Positions 7,857 to 17,512 of a stretch of 64,000 nucleotides of DNA are shown piece after piece. Made by a program: the position numbers and the translations under genes. This DNA is from Paraburkholderia bryophila (GTDB taxonomy: Bacteria; Pseudomonadota; Gammaproteobacteria; Burkholderiales; Burkholderiaceae), in NCBI RefSeq assembly GCF_003269035.1, contig NZ_QLTK01000021.1:1-64000 (forward strand), given 5' to 3'. The first letter of the stretch is position 1, and each line of letters begins with the position of its first letter. The notes below the pieces were generated by a model, which was not told the origin of the DNA, did not search any database, and saw only the letters and a program-made list of their open reading frames with translations.

Positions 7857-9026
7857 ATGACGTCGCATCAGTCGCATAAAAACAGCATTCGCGGCCTGGC
7901 CGCCCTCGGCGCGCTGTTGCTCGCCACCGCCGCGCACGCCGACATCAAGGTCGGCATCGACCTGTCGAGCACCGGCCCGGCGGCCGTGATCGGCATCACC
8001 AGCAAGAACGCGATGCTGATGTGGCCCGCCACGATCGCCGGCCAGAAAGCCGACTACATTTTCCTCGACGATGCGTCCGACCCGGGCGTCGCCGTGCGCA
8101 ACATCCGCAAGCTGATCAACGAGGACCACGTCGACGTGATCGTCGGCCCGAACATCACGCCGGCGGCAATGGCCGCGCTCGATCCGGTCGCCGAAAGCCA
8201 GACGCCGATGATCACGCTGATCGGCTCCGCCAGCGTCGTCGAGCCGCAGGAAGGCAAGAAGGTGTGGGCGTACAAAATGGCGCAGACCGACAGCGCGATG
8301 GCCGACGTGATGACACGCTACATGTCGAACCACAACGTGAAGACCGTGGGCTTCATCGGTTTCGCGGATGGCTACGGCGAAAGCTGGCTCAACGAGTTCA
8401 GCAAGTTCGCGGCCTTGCGTCACATTCAGCTGGTCGCGACCGAGCGCTATAACCGCACCGATGCCAGCGTCACCGGCCAGATTCTGAAGCTGATGGCGGC
8501 TAAACCGGACGCGATCCTGATCGCCGGCGCGGGCACGCCGACCGTGCTGCCGCAACGCACGCTGATCGAACGCGGCTATAAAGGCCCGATCTACCAGACG
8601 CACGGCATCGCCACACCGGAGTTCATCAAGCTGGGCGGCAAGGACGTGGAAGGCACGCTGTTCCCGACCCAGCCGGTCGTGGTGGCGCGCACGCTGCCGG
8701 CCGATCATCCGGCGAAGAAAGCGGCCCTCGCGTTCACCAACGAGTACGAAGCGAAGTACGGCGCGGGCAGCGTGACGCAGTTCGCAGGCGACGCGGCCGG
8801 CGTGTACCCGCGCTTGCAGGACGCCGTGGCGCGAGCATTGAAGACGGCGCAGCCGGGCACGCCGGCGTTTCGCACCGCATTGCGCGACGAACTGGAACAC
8901 GCGCATGAACTGGTGGTGCCGAACGGTGTCGTCAATACGAGCCCGAAGGATCACGTCGGTTTGGATCAGCGCGCCAGCGTGATGGGCATCATCAAGAACG
9001 GCAAGTTTGTCTACCTGAGTCAGTGA
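7857..9026 (+). CDS. ABC transporter substrate-binding protein, branched-chain amino acid type (orphan)
   Basis: Periplasmic binding protein of the Leu/Ile/Val-binding family, 389 residues. An N-terminal signal peptide ends near TAAHA (about residue 29), followed by DIKVGIDLSSTGPAA, the usual start of the mature two-lobe domain. Further family segments are IVGPNITPAAMAAL and VKTVGFIGFADGYGESW. It starts 46 nt after cysB on the same strand and may be co-transcribed with it. No permease or ATPase gene is adjacent, so the ligand and partner transporter are unknown. Confidence 0.88.
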   Translation: MTSHQSHKNSIRGLAALGALLLATAAHADIKVGIDLSSTGPAAVIGITSKNAMLMWPATIAGQKADYIFLDDASDPGVAVRNIRKLINEDHVDVIVGPNITPAAMAALDPVAESQTPMITLIGSASVVEPQEGKKVWAYKMAQTDSAMADVMTRYMSNHNVKTVGFIGFADGYGESWLNEFSKFAALRHIQLVATERYNRTDASVTGQILKLMAAKPDAILIAGAGTPTVLPQRTLIERGYKGPIYQTHGIATPEFIKLGGKDVEGTLFPTQPVVVARTLPADHPAKKAALAFTNEYEAKYGAGSVTQFAGDAAGVYPRLQDAVARALKTAQPGTPAFRTALRDELEHAHELVVPNGVVNTSPKDHVGLDQRASVMGIIKNGKFVYLSQ

Positions 9027-9332
9027 GCGACGAAGTCAGTCACCCAGTGAGCGGCTGAGCCGCGACACCCGTCGGCATGCGCGGCGAGTTCCGCGCCGCT
9101 CATCGCCGCACACGGCACGACGGCCGCATTCCGGCCATCGCGCCCGCCTGCTATTCGCGCAACCCGTTCGGGCGGCGCATCGCACGCACGCTGCGTGTAC
9201 CATGCTGACGGCCCGCTTGCGTGTGACCGCAGGCTCAGGCCAATTCGCCGATTCCGTGCGAACGCGCGGCGCCTCCCGATCACGAGGCCGCCGGCGCGTT
9301 CCGCCAATGCCGTGAAGTCCGTCAGACCGCGC
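9027..9332. other. Non-coding spacer before the RND efflux genes
   Basis: This 306-bp GC-rich spacer holds the 5' region of the efflux operon. An open frame extends upstream of the membrane-fusion gene from 9195, but its arginine-rich, low-complexity translation looks non-coding. I see no clear -35/-10 pair, operator palindrome or RNA gene. Confidence 0.5.
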
Positions 9333-10502
9333 ATGCTAAAAACCAGAAAACGTATCGTCATCGCCGCCCTTGTCGTCATCGTGATCCTCGCTATCGCGAT
9401 TGCCCAGGCTATCAGGAAGCGCGGCGCACACGCTGCCGCCCCGGAAACCGTCTCTTCGGTCGTCGAATTCGCACCCGACGATCTCACCACGGTCAGCCGC
9501 CGCACTCTCTCCGAAACCTTGCCGTTGACCGGCTCGCTGCGCGCGATCACGCAGGCCGCGGTCAAATCGAAAGTGGCCGGCTCGGCGCTCGACGTCGCGG
9601 TGCGCGAGGGCGACACGGTCAAGACCGGCCAGATCCTGGCCAAAATCGACGCCCGCGATTACGTGGCGCGCGCCGAACAAAGCCGCGGCCAGATGGCGGC
9701 CATGGCCGGCCAGCTCGACATCGCCAAACAGACGCTCGACAACAACCGCGTGCTGGTCGAAAAAGGCTTCATTTCGAAGAACGCGTTCGACACCGCGCAA
9801 AGCCAGTACGAAATCGCCCGCGCGAACCTGGATGCGGCGCGAGCCGCGCTGGCGTCGTCGAATCTATCGCTCGACGATACGACCGTGCGCTCGCCGCTCG
9901 ACGGACAGGTCGCTACACGCTCGGTCGAGCCGGGCGAAAAAGTCGCCGTCGACACCAAGCTGTTCGACGTGGTCGATCTGCGCACGCTCGAACTGGAAGC
10001 GCCGGTGCCGGTCGGCGAGATCGGCCGCGTACGCATCGGCCAGCCGGTGAGCATCGCCTTCGACGGTATCGATACGCCGGTGCAAGGCGCGATCACGCGG
10101 ATCAATCCGGCCGCGCAGCCGGGCTCGCGTTCGATCATGGTGTATGTGCAGGTCGCCAATCCGGCGGGCACGTTGCGGGTTGGCATGTTCGGCACGGGCA
10201 CGATCGCGGTGGGCAGCCGGCAGAACGTGCTGGTGGTGCCCGCCACCGCGGTCCGTACCGACGGCGCGCGCCACAGCGTGTACGCGCTGGTCGGCGGCAA
10301 GCTGGTCGAGCAGCCGGTGCAGACCGGTGCGACCGGCGAGGCCGACGGCGACGCGTGGACCGAAATCACCAGCGGACAGTTGAACCTCGGCGAGCAGATC
10401 GTGAAGAACAATCTCGGCTCGTTGCGGATCGGCAGTACGGTGCATGTGGTGCAGCCGGCTTCATCGGCGCAGGCCGCGTCGCCGGCCGCCGGCCAGCACT
10501 GA
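9333..10502 (+). CDS. RND efflux periplasmic adaptor (membrane-fusion) subunit
   Basis: Periplasmic adaptor that links an inner-membrane RND pump to an outer-membrane channel. The 389-residue protein begins MLKTRKRIVIAALVVIVILA, a single membrane anchor. It then has the barrel-sandwich half-motifs (VKSKVAGSALDVAVREGDTV and DTTVRSPLDGQVATRSVEPG) flanking a helical hairpin, then beta-barrel and membrane-proximal domains. The ATG at 9333 places the anchor at the N terminus. It lies 15 nt before the pump gene. Substrate cannot be read from sequence. Confidence 0.92.
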   Translation: MLKTRKRIVIAALVVIVILAIAIAQAIRKRGAHAAAPETVSSVVEFAPDDLTTVSRRTLSETLPLTGSLRAITQAAVKSKVAGSALDVAVREGDTVKTGQILAKIDARDYVARAEQSRGQMAAMAGQLDIAKQTLDNNRVLVEKGFISKNAFDTAQSQYEIARANLDAARAALASSNLSLDDTTVRSPLDGQVATRSVEPGEKVAVDTKLFDVVDLRTLELEAPVPVGEIGRVRIGQPVSIAFDGIDTPVQGAITRINPAAQPGSRSIMVYVQVANPAGTLRVGMFGTGTIAVGSRQNVLVVPATAVRTDGARHSVYALVGGKLVEQPVQTGATGEADGDAWTEITSGQLNLGEQIVKNNLGSLRIGSTVHVVQPASSAQAASPAAGQH

Positions 10503-10517
10503 CCGGAGCCCGCGCCC

Positions 10518-13500
10518 ATGTGGTTCACCCGCATCAGCATCGGCAACCCGGTGCTCGCCACGATGATGATGATGGCGCTGCTCGTCATCGGTCTGTTCTC
10601 TTATCAGCGCCTGAAAGTCGATCAGTTTCCCGACATCACCTTTCCGATCGTGGTCGTGCAGACCGCCTATCCGGGCGCCTCGCCGGAATCGGTCGAGTCC
10701 GACGTCACGCGCAAGATCGAGGAAGCGGTCAACACGATCAGCGGCATCGACGAAATCACGTCGCGCTCCTACGACGCGCAATCGGTCGTGATCGTGCAAT
10801 TCGATCTCTCGGTCGACGCGGTACAGGCCGCGCAAGACGTGCGCGACAAGATCGCGCTGATCCGCCCGGACCTGCGCGACGGCGTGAAGGACCCGCGCGT
10901 GTTGCGCTACGACCCGGCGGACACGCCGATCGTCACGGTCGCGGTGTCGAACGCGCCGGGCGCCACCCTGTCCACGCGCGACCTCACCACCGTTGCCGAT
11001 CAGATCGTGCGCAAGCGGCTCGAAACCGTACGCGGCGTCGGCTCGGTGTCGCTGGTGGGCGGCGTCAAACGTCAGGTGCAGATCGACGTGAAGCCGGAAA
11101 AACTGCAAGCGTTGTCGATCGGCGTCGATCAGGTGATCCGCGCGGTGCAGAACGAGAATCAGGAAATTCCGGCCGGCCCGCTCACGTCGAGCCATATCGA
11201 ACAGACCGTGCAGATCAAGGGCCGTTTCGATAAGCCGGACGACTTCAAGCGCATCATCATCGCGCGACGTGGCGCGCAGTCCGCGATTCCCACGGCAAGC
11301 TCGGCGACGCAACCGGTCACGCTCGATCAGGTCGCCGACGTGGTGGACGGCCAGCAGGAACCGGACAGCACCGCGCTATTGAACGGCCAGCGCGCGTTGT
11401 TCGTGTCGATCATCAAGGCGCAGGGAGAAAACACGGTCGACGTGGCGCACGGCGTGCGTGACGAAGTCGCGCGTTTGCAGCCGCTGCTGCCGCCCGGCGT
11501 CAAGCTCGATGTCACCGACGACTCGTCGATCGAAATCGAAGACAGCGTCAACGAAGTGAAACGCACCCTGCTCGAAGGTGCGTTGCTCACCGTGCTGATC
11601 GTGTTCCTGTTCCTCGGCTCGTGGCGCAGCACGGTGATCACCGGTCTCACGCTGCCCATCGCGCTGATCGGCACGTTCGCGGTGATGTACGCGTGCGGCT
11701 TCACGATCAACGTGATCACGCTAATGGCGCTGTCGCTGTGCGTCGGCCTGCTGATCGACGACGCGATCGTCGTGCGCGAGAACATCGTGCGGCACGTGCA
11801 GCTCGGCGCGGACCATCGCACCGCCGCGCTCGACGGCACCAAGGAAATCGCGCTGGCCGTGCTGGCCACTACCTTCTCGATCGTCGCGGTGTTTTTGCCG
11901 GTCGGCTTCATGGGCGGCATCATCGGCCGCTTCTTCCACCAGTTCGGCATTACGGTCGCGGCCGCCGTGCTGATCTCGATGTTCGTGTCGTTCACGCTCG
12001 ATCCGATGCTGTCGTCGATCTGGCCGGACCCCGATCTGCACGACGCAGACACCGGACGCAAGGGCTACCGTTACGGCCGTTTGATCCAGCGTTCGCTGCA
12101 TCTGTTCGACACGCAGATCGACCGACTCACGGCGTTTTATCAGCGGCTGCTCGGGTGGTCGCTGAAGCATCGCGCGATCACGCTGGTCATCGCGGCGGTC
12201 ACGTTTTTCGGCAGCCTGTTTCTGGTGCCGTTCGTCGGCACCGAGTTCGTGCCAAACGCGGACTTCTCGGAAACGCAGATCGGCTTGAATACGCCGGTGG
12301 GGACGTCGCTCGAAGCGACGTCGGAGAAAGTCAAACAGGTGCAGGCGATTCTCGCGACCTACCCCGAAGTGCGCTTCACGTATGCAACGGTCAATTCGGG
12401 CAATACGCAGGGCAAGAACACCGCGCTCATTACCGTCCGCCTGAAAGACCGGCGCGATCGCACGCGCGGCGTGGTCGAACTGAACGAGGCGTTTCGCGCG
12501 CGGCTGGCGTCGGTGGCGGGCGTGGCCGTGACCGAGATCGGCATGTCCGACGGCGCGGGCAGCACCAAGGCGATTCAGTTGAGCTTGCAGGGCGACAACA
12601 TCGACGAACTACGTCGCCTGTCCGACGTGGCTCAGGCGCGCATGGCGAAGATCCCTGGGCTCGTCGATCTGGATTCGAGCCTGAAGGCGGACAAGCCGAT
12701 CGTCGCGATCAACGTGAAGCGCGAACTCGCCTCCGACCTCGGCGTAGGCGTCGCGGATATCGGCACGGCGCTGCGGCCCCTGCTGTCCGGCGACGCGATC
12801 AGCACCTGGCGCGCGCCCGACGACCAGGACTACGACGTCAGCGTGCGGCTGCCGCGCGAGCAGCGCCAGGACGTGGACGATCTCGCCCGGCTGATGATCG
12901 CCACCAATCGCACCGACGCGAACGGCGCGCCGGTGCTGGTGCCGCTGCGGCAGATCGCGGACATCGTCAAGACGACCGGCCCCGACGTGCTGAACCGGCG
13001 CGATCTGCAACGCGAGGTGGAGTTGTCGGCGAACGTGAACGGCCGCTCGCCCGGGGAGGTCGCCGCCGACGTCGCGAAAACGCTCGACGCGATGCATCTG
13101 CCGGCGGGCTATCACTACCGCTTCGAAGGCTCGACCAAGAGCATGAACGAGTCGTTCATTTACGCGGTGGAGGCGTTGGCGCTGGCGGTGATTTTCATCT
13201 ACATGATTCTGGCGTCGCAGTTCGCGAGTTTCGCGCAACCGCTCGCGATCATGGCGTCGCTGCCGCTCACGCTGATCGGCGTGCTGGTCGCGCTGTTGCT
13301 GTTCGGCAGCACGTTGAACATGTTTTCGATCATCGGCTTCGTGATGCTGATGGGGCTCGTGACGAAGAACGCCATTCTGCTGGTGGACTTTGCGAATCAG
13401 GCGCGGCGCGGCACGCTGCTGGATGCGTCCGGGAGGGGCCGCAAGATGGAGCGGCGCGAGGCCTTGCTCGAAGCAGCGCGGGTGCGGCTGCGACCGATTC

Positions 13501-13712
13501 TGATGACCACGCTGGCAATGATCTTCGGCATGCTGCCGTTGGCGGCGGCGCTGGGCGAAGGCGGCGAGCAGCGCGGGCCGTTGGGACAGACGGTGATCGG
13601 CGGGGTGATCACGTCGTCGATTCTGACGCTGGTGGTGGTGCCGGTGGTTTATACGGTGCTGGAGGATTGGGGGAGTTGGGTGCGGCGGAAATTGTCGCGC
13701 AAGCCGCAGTAA
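10518..13712 (+). CDS. RND-family efflux permease (AcrB/MdtB-like)
   Basis: Proton-driven inner-membrane exporter, 1064 residues, usual for the HAE-type RND pumps. It starts MWFTRISIGNPVLATMMMMA (first membrane helix), has two large periplasmic loops and twelve predicted membrane helices. The proton-relay pair is in GLLIDDAIVVRENIVRH in the first half, and the second half has the matching GLVTKNAILLVDFANQA. It forms a two-gene unit with the adaptor. No outer-membrane channel gene is adjacent; the TolC-family gene at 22496 is a possible but unproven partner. Confidence 0.95.
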   Translation: MWFTRISIGNPVLATMMMMALLVIGLFSYQRLKVDQFPDITFPIVVVQTAYPGASPESVESDVTRKIEEAVNTISGIDEITSRSYDAQSVVIVQFDLSVDAVQAAQDVRDKIALIRPDLRDGVKDPRVLRYDPADTPIVTVAVSNAPGATLSTRDLTTVADQIVRKRLETVRGVGSVSLVGGVKRQVQIDVKPEKLQALSIGVDQVIRAVQNENQEIPAGPLTSSHIEQTVQIKGRFDKPDDFKRIIIARRGAQSAIPTASSATQPVTLDQVADVVDGQQEPDSTALLNGQRALFVSIIKAQGENTVDVAHGVRDEVARLQPLLPPGVKLDVTDDSSIEIEDSVNEVKRTLLEGALLTVLIVFLFLGSWRSTVITGLTLPIALIGTFAVMYACGFTINVITLMALSLCVGLLIDDAIVVRENIVRHVQLGADHRTAALDGTKEIALAVLATTFSIVAVFLPVGFMGGIIGRFFHQFGITVAAAVLISMFVSFTLDPMLSSIWPDPDLHDADTGRKGYRYGRLIQRSLHLFDTQIDRLTAFYQRLLGWSLKHRAITLVIAAVTFFGSLFLVPFVGTEFVPNADFSETQIGLNTPVGTSLEATSEKVKQVQAILATYPEVRFTYATVNSGNTQGKNTALITVRLKDRRDRTRGVVELNEAFRARLASVAGVAVTEIGMSDGAGSTKAIQLSLQGDNIDELRRLSDVAQARMAKIPGLVDLDSSLKADKPIVAINVKRELASDLGVGVADIGTALRPLLSGDAISTWRAPDDQDYDVSVRLPREQRQDVDDLARLMIATNRTDANGAPVLVPLRQIADIVKTTGPDVLNRRDLQREVELSANVNGRSPGEVAADVAKTLDAMHLPAGYHYRFEGSTKSMNESFIYAVEALALAVIFIYMILASQFASFAQPLAIMASLPLTLIGVLVALLLFGSTLNMFSIIGFVMLMGLVTKNAILLVDFANQARRGTLLDASGRGRKMERREALLEAARVRLRPILMTTLAMIFGMLPLAAALGEGGEQRGPLGQTVIGGVITSSILTLVVVPVVYTVLEDWGSWVRRKLSRKPQ

Positions 13713-13796
13713 GCGGATCGGGGACTGACGGGATAGACGCGCCGCTTCGGCGAAATTGTTAAAGTAGCGGTCTTTCCCCCACCCGCAGCCCCCACC

Positions 13797-14057
13797 ATGC
13801 GCACCACCCGAGCCATCCACGCTGTCGAGCGGCTGAAAACGCGCAGCGGCAATCCGCAGTTCGCCGCGATCAGCCTGTCAGGCGGTTTGTTCTATCTGGT
13901 CGACAAGTCGAGCGGATCGGATAAAAAAGTCTCCGACCCGCTCACGCTCGACGACTTCGTCAAATTCGTCGACGCGTACGGCCCGCAGAAACCGCGTAAG
14001 GCTAGCAAGCTCGATATCGCGTTCGAAGAGCAGATCAAGAAAAGCAAGGGCGGTTGA
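13797..14057 (+). CDS. Small conserved-type protein of unknown function
   Basis: An 86-residue soluble basic protein, starting MRTTRAIHAVERLKTRSGN and ending in a lysine-rich tail (KPRKASKLDIAFEEQIKKSKGG). The middle (QFAAISLSGGLFYLVDKSSG, then PLTLDDFVKFVDAYGP) looks like a compact beta hairpin followed by a helix. It has no signal peptide or membrane helix. Coding potential is supported by normal codon bias and a well-ordered amino-acid pattern. It lies 84 nt after the efflux pump on the same strand. I do not recognise the family. Confidence 0.7.
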   Translation: MRTTRAIHAVERLKTRSGNPQFAAISLSGGLFYLVDKSSGSDKKVSDPLTLDDFVKFVDAYGPQKPRKASKLDIAFEEQIKKSKGG

Positions 14058-14068
14058 GCGGAGGGGTC

Positions 14069-14084
14069 AGCGCTTTTGAGCGCT
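14069..14084. terminator. Short hairpin between convergent genes
   Basis: AGCGCT, loop TTTG, AGCGCT forms a 6-bp hairpin in the 38-bp gap between the convergent small-protein and dehydrogenase genes. It has no T-run on either side, so a terminator role is uncertain. Confidence 0.3.
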
Positions 14085-14095
14085 CGCAGGCTTTC

Positions 14096-15247
14096 TCAAG
14101 CGCCCCCAATCTCCCGCCACTGCCCATCCGCCGCGCTGCTCGCAAGCATCGCATCGATGAACCGCAGCCCCGCCACACCGTCCTCCACCGTCGTCAGCAA
14201 CAGGCTTTCCGCCGGCAGCGCGCGCCCCGAGTCCAACGCTTCGATCTGCAACGCCGCGTCTTTGTACAACTGCGCGAACGCTTCCAGGTAGCCTTCAGGA
14301 TGTCCCGCCGGCACCCGCGTCGCATGCGCCGCAATCGCACTTTTCACCCGCCCGCGTGTCAAGCGTTCAGCCGAACCCGCCAAGGGCGCGAACCACACTT
14401 CATTCGGCTGTTCCTGATCGAAGGCGAGATTCGCTTTCGTTCCATACACGCGCAAACGCAGCGCGTTCTCCGCGCCACTCGCCACCTGACTCGCCCATAG
14501 CATGCCGCGCGCGCCGTTCGGATAGCGCAGCATCGCCTGCACGTGATCGTCGATGCGACGTCCCGGCACGAAGGTATGCACCTCCGCCGCCAGCGCCGAC
14601 GGCGTCATCCCCGTGACGAAAGCCGCGAGGTGATAGGCATGTGTGCCGATATCGCCAAGACAGCCCGCCGGACCCGCTAACGCGGGGTCCGTGCGCCAGC
14701 CGGCCTGCTTGTTCGTGCCGCTCGTTTCGACCGGTTCCGCCAGCCAGTCTTGCGCGTACTCGACTTGCACCACGCGCAATGCGCCGAGTTCGCCCGAGTC
14801 GATCAGTTCACGCGCGTAACGCACCATCGGATAGCCGGAATAGGTATGCGTCAACGCAAACAGCCGGTTCTTCTCGCGCGCGAGTTTCGCGAGCGCCTCG
14901 CCTTCCGCCAGCGAAATCGCCAATGGTTTGTCGCAGATCACGTGAATCCCGGCTTCGAGAAACGCGGTCGCGACCGGCGCATGCAGATGATTCGGCGTGA
15001 CGATCGCCACCGCGTCGATACCGTCGTCGCGGGCGGCTTCGGCGCGCGCCATCTCGCGCCAGTCGGCGTAGCTACGCGCGATGCCCGCCTCGGCCGCGCT
15101 GGCCCGCGCACGCTGCGGATCGGACGACAACGCGCCCGCCACTAAGTCGAATCGATCGTCGAGCCGCGCCGCGATCCGGTGCACCGCGCCGATGAACGCG
15201 CCTTGTCCGCCGCCGACCATGCCCAACCTGAGCTTTCTTTGTTGCAT
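14096..15247 (-). CDS. Gfo/Idh/MocA-family sugar dehydrogenase
   Basis: NAD(P)-dependent oxidoreductase acting on a sugar or polyol, 383 residues. The N-terminal Rossmann fold has the loop GMVGGGQGAFIGAVHR (about residues 9-24), and the catalytic lysine motif appears as CDKPLAISLAEGEAL (family usual EKP). The C-terminal half carries the substrate sheet with the conserved DIGTHAYHLA histidine. It is the last gene of the leftward sugar operon, next to the isomerase gene. Exact substrate unknown; inositol- or glucoside-like substrates are common in the family. Confidence 0.9.
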   Translation of the reverse strand: MQQRKLRLGMVGGGQGAFIGAVHRIAARLDDRFDLVAGALSSDPQRARASAAEAGIARSYADWREMARAEAARDDGIDAVAIVTPNHLHAPVATAFLEAGIHVICDKPLAISLAEGEALAKLAREKNRLFALTHTYSGYPMVRYARELIDSGELGALRVVQVEYAQDWLAEPVETSGTNKQAGWRTDPALAGPAGCLGDIGTHAYHLAAFVTGMTPSALAAEVHTFVPGRRIDDHVQAMLRYPNGARGMLWASQVASGAENALRLRVYGTKANLAFDQEQPNEVWFAPLAGSAERLTRGRVKSAIAAHATRVPAGHPEGYLEAFAQLYKDAALQIEALDSGRALPAESLLLTTVEDGVAGLRFIDAMLASSAADGQWREIGGA

Positions 15248-15298
15248 TGTCTACGCTCCTCGACTCCCGTATGCGGCACTCGCGCCGTACGTGCAACC

Positions 15299-16348
15299 TC
15301 AAATTCCCAGCAGCCGCCTAAGCGCCCCGGCATCCACCCCACTCCCCGCGAAATCATCGAACGCATGCTCGGCCACACGAATGATGTGCCGCCGGATAAA
15401 CTCCGCACCTTCGCGCGCGCCATCATGCGGATGCTTCAACGCGCACTCCCATTCCAGTACCGCCCAGCCGGGAAAGTCGTACTGCGCCATCTTCGAGAAG
15501 ATCGCACCGAAATCGATCTGCCCGTCGCCGAGCGACCTGAAGCGCCCCGCGCGTTCGACCCAGCCGTTATACCCGCCGTACACGCCTTGTTTGCCGTTCG
15601 GTCGAAACTCCGCGTCCTTCACATGGAACGCTTTGATCCGCTCGTGATAGATGTCGATAAACGCCAGATAGTCGAGCTGCTGCAAAACGAAATGGCTCGG
15701 GTCGTAAAGAATATTGGCCCGTGCGTGCTGTTTCACCGCCTCGAGAAAACGCTCGAAAGTCACACCATCGTGCAGATCTTCGCCCGGATGGAGTTCGTAG
15801 CACACGTCGACACCGGCGGCGTCGAACGCATCGAGAATCGGCGTCCAGCGGCGCGCGAGTTCGTCGAATGCGGCGTCAACCAGACCGGCCGGACGCTGCG
15901 GCCACGGGTACAGATACGGCCACGCCAGCGCACCGGAAAACGACACATGCGTGCTCAAGCCCAAACGCTGTGAAGCTTTCGCGGCCAGCTTCAGTTGCTC
16001 GATCGCCCATTGCGTGCGCGCCGCCGGATTGCCTCGCACTTGCGGCGCGGCAAATCCGTCGAACAACGCGTCGTAAGCAGGATGCACCGCAACCAGTTGG
16101 CCTTGCAAATGCGTCGACAGTTCAGTGATCGTCACGCCCGCGTTTTCCGCGGTCTCGCGCAATTCATCGCAATAGGTCTGGCTCGCCGCCGCCTGCCCCA
16201 GATCGATCAGACGCGGATCGCACGGCACCTGGATGCCTTTGAAGCCGAGACCCGCCGCCCACTCCGCGAGGTGCGCGAGGTTGTCGAACGGCACTTCGTC
16301 GCCCATGAACTGGGCGAGAAAGATTGCCGGCCCTTTGATGGTTTTCAT
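15299..16348 (-). CDS. Sugar phosphate isomerase/epimerase (xylose isomerase-like TIM barrel)
   Basis: A 349-residue TIM-barrel protein of the AP-endonuclease-2/IolE-type superfamily, whose members isomerise or dehydrate keto-sugars using a divalent metal. Visible metal-site-like segments are CYELHPGEDLHDG (Glu and His) and the NILYDPSHFVLQQLDY stretch; FHVKDAEF supplies another histidine. The ATG at 16348 (MKTIKGPAIFLAQFMGDE) is preferred over a longer frame to 16411 whose leader looks non-coding. It is placed between the dehydrogenase and the binding-protein genes. Substrate unknown. Confidence 0.88.
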   Translation of the reverse strand: MKTIKGPAIFLAQFMGDEVPFDNLAHLAEWAAGLGFKGIQVPCDPRLIDLGQAAASQTYCDELRETAENAGVTITELSTHLQGQLVAVHPAYDALFDGFAAPQVRGNPAARTQWAIEQLKLAAKASQRLGLSTHVSFSGALAWPYLYPWPQRPAGLVDAAFDELARRWTPILDAFDAAGVDVCYELHPGEDLHDGVTFERFLEAVKQHARANILYDPSHFVLQQLDYLAFIDIYHERIKAFHVKDAEFRPNGKQGVYGGYNGWVERAGRFRSLGDGQIDFGAIFSKMAQYDFPGWAVLEWECALKHPHDGAREGAEFIRRHIIRVAEHAFDDFAGSGVDAGALRRLLGI

Positions 16349-16469
16349 CGTACGGTTCCTCGAACGGGAGCGCGCCAGCCGTGCCTTCGCCGTAGAAAAA
16401 AACCCGGCCACCGCGCTCCAGATGCTCAGGCCAACATCACACAGCCATCACGCCAACCTCAGCCCGGAT

Positions 16470-17432
16470 TCAGAACGGCGAGTCCGGAAAATAAAATTGC
16501 TGCGCGTTTTCCTTCGTGATCAGCACCGACGGAATGATCGTCGTGGCCGGCAGCTTCTCGCCTTTCAGACGCGCCTCGGCGGTAAGCTTGATCGCGTCGT
16601 AGATGAATTTCGGCGAGTACGACACGTCGGCCTTGATCATCGGCGCACCGTCCATCACGTTCTTCACCATGCCCTTCGAGCCCGCGCCGCCGAATACGAT
16701 CTTGACGTCGGTCCGTTTGGCCTGCTCGATCGCCTTCAGGACGCCGACCGCCATGTCGTCGTCGGCGGCCCAGACGGCGTCGATATGCTTGAAGCGCGTC
16801 AGGTAATCCTGCATCACCTTGAACGCGTCGTCGCGATTCCAGTTCGCGTATTTCGCGTCGAGTATCTTCATCTCCGGATAGTTCTTGATCACGTTCGTGA
16901 ACGCGGTCCAGCGCTCGTTGTCGAGCGTCGTCGGAATGCCGCGCAGCGCGACGATGTTGCCTTTGCCGTCGAGCGCTTTCGCCAGGTACTCGGCGGGAAT
17001 CTTGCCGAACGCGGTGTTGTCGCCGGCCACGTACGCATCTTGTGCGCTGGTGTCCGTCAGCCCGCGATCCACCACCGTCACGTACACGCCTTTCTTCTTC
17101 ACCTGCGCGACCGGCTGCGTGAGCGACGCCGATTCGAACGGAAAGATCACCAGCGCGTTGATCTTGTTGACCGTCACCAGATCCTGCAACTGGTTGGCCT
17201 GCTCGGGCGAGCCCGCTGCCGTCTTCACGATGATCCTGAGATCGGGATGCGCCTTCTCCAGATCGGTCTTCGCCTTGTTGGCCCACCAGACGATGCCGCC
17301 CGTAAAGCCGTGATCGGCCGTCGGAATCGCAACGCCCAATACGACCTTGTCGTCGGCGCGCGCCACGCCCGCCGTGCCCAGTATCCCCAACGCCAGCACG
17401 CCGGCGCCGACCGCTCGAATGACTTGCTTCAT
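16470..17432 (-). CDS. Sugar ABC transporter periplasmic substrate-binding protein
   Basis: Captures a sugar in the periplasm for the adjacent permease and ATPase. The 320-residue protein starts MKQVIRAVGAGVLALGILG with a signal peptide cut near GVARA, followed by the RbsB-like mature start DDKVVLGVAIPTADHGFTGG. Typical features are SPEQANQLQDLVTVNKINAL and the ligand-site AVWAADDDMAVGVLKAIEQA. The ATG at 17432 was chosen because it gives the signal peptide; the open frame to 17726 overlaps the permease gene and is not credible. Confidence 0.92.
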   Translation of the reverse strand: MKQVIRAVGAGVLALGILGTAGVARADDKVVLGVAIPTADHGFTGGIVWWANKAKTDLEKAHPDLRIIVKTAAGSPEQANQLQDLVTVNKINALVIFPFESASLTQPVAQVKKKGVYVTVVDRGLTDTSAQDAYVAGDNTAFGKIPAEYLAKALDGKGNIVALRGIPTTLDNERWTAFTNVIKNYPEMKILDAKYANWNRDDAFKVMQDYLTRFKHIDAVWAADDDMAVGVLKAIEQAKRTDVKIVFGGAGSKGMVKNVMDGAPMIKADVSYSPKFIYDAIKLTAEARLKGEKLPATTIIPSVLITKENAQQFYFPDSPF

Positions 17433-17512
17433 GGTTGTGTCTCCAATGTCGATGAGGCGTTCGTGCGCCCCGCTTCTCGAACCTGCCGTCGTGCCCAGAT
17501 GAAACGCTAAAA

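Noticed and set aside
7611..8954. 447-codon open frame antisense to the orphan binding protein
   Set aside because: Complete overlap with a gene having a signal peptide and a clear binding-protein domain.
12609..13820. 403-codon open frame antisense to the RND permease
   Set aside because: Shadow of the permease gene; Gln/Arg/His-rich, no recognisable protein.
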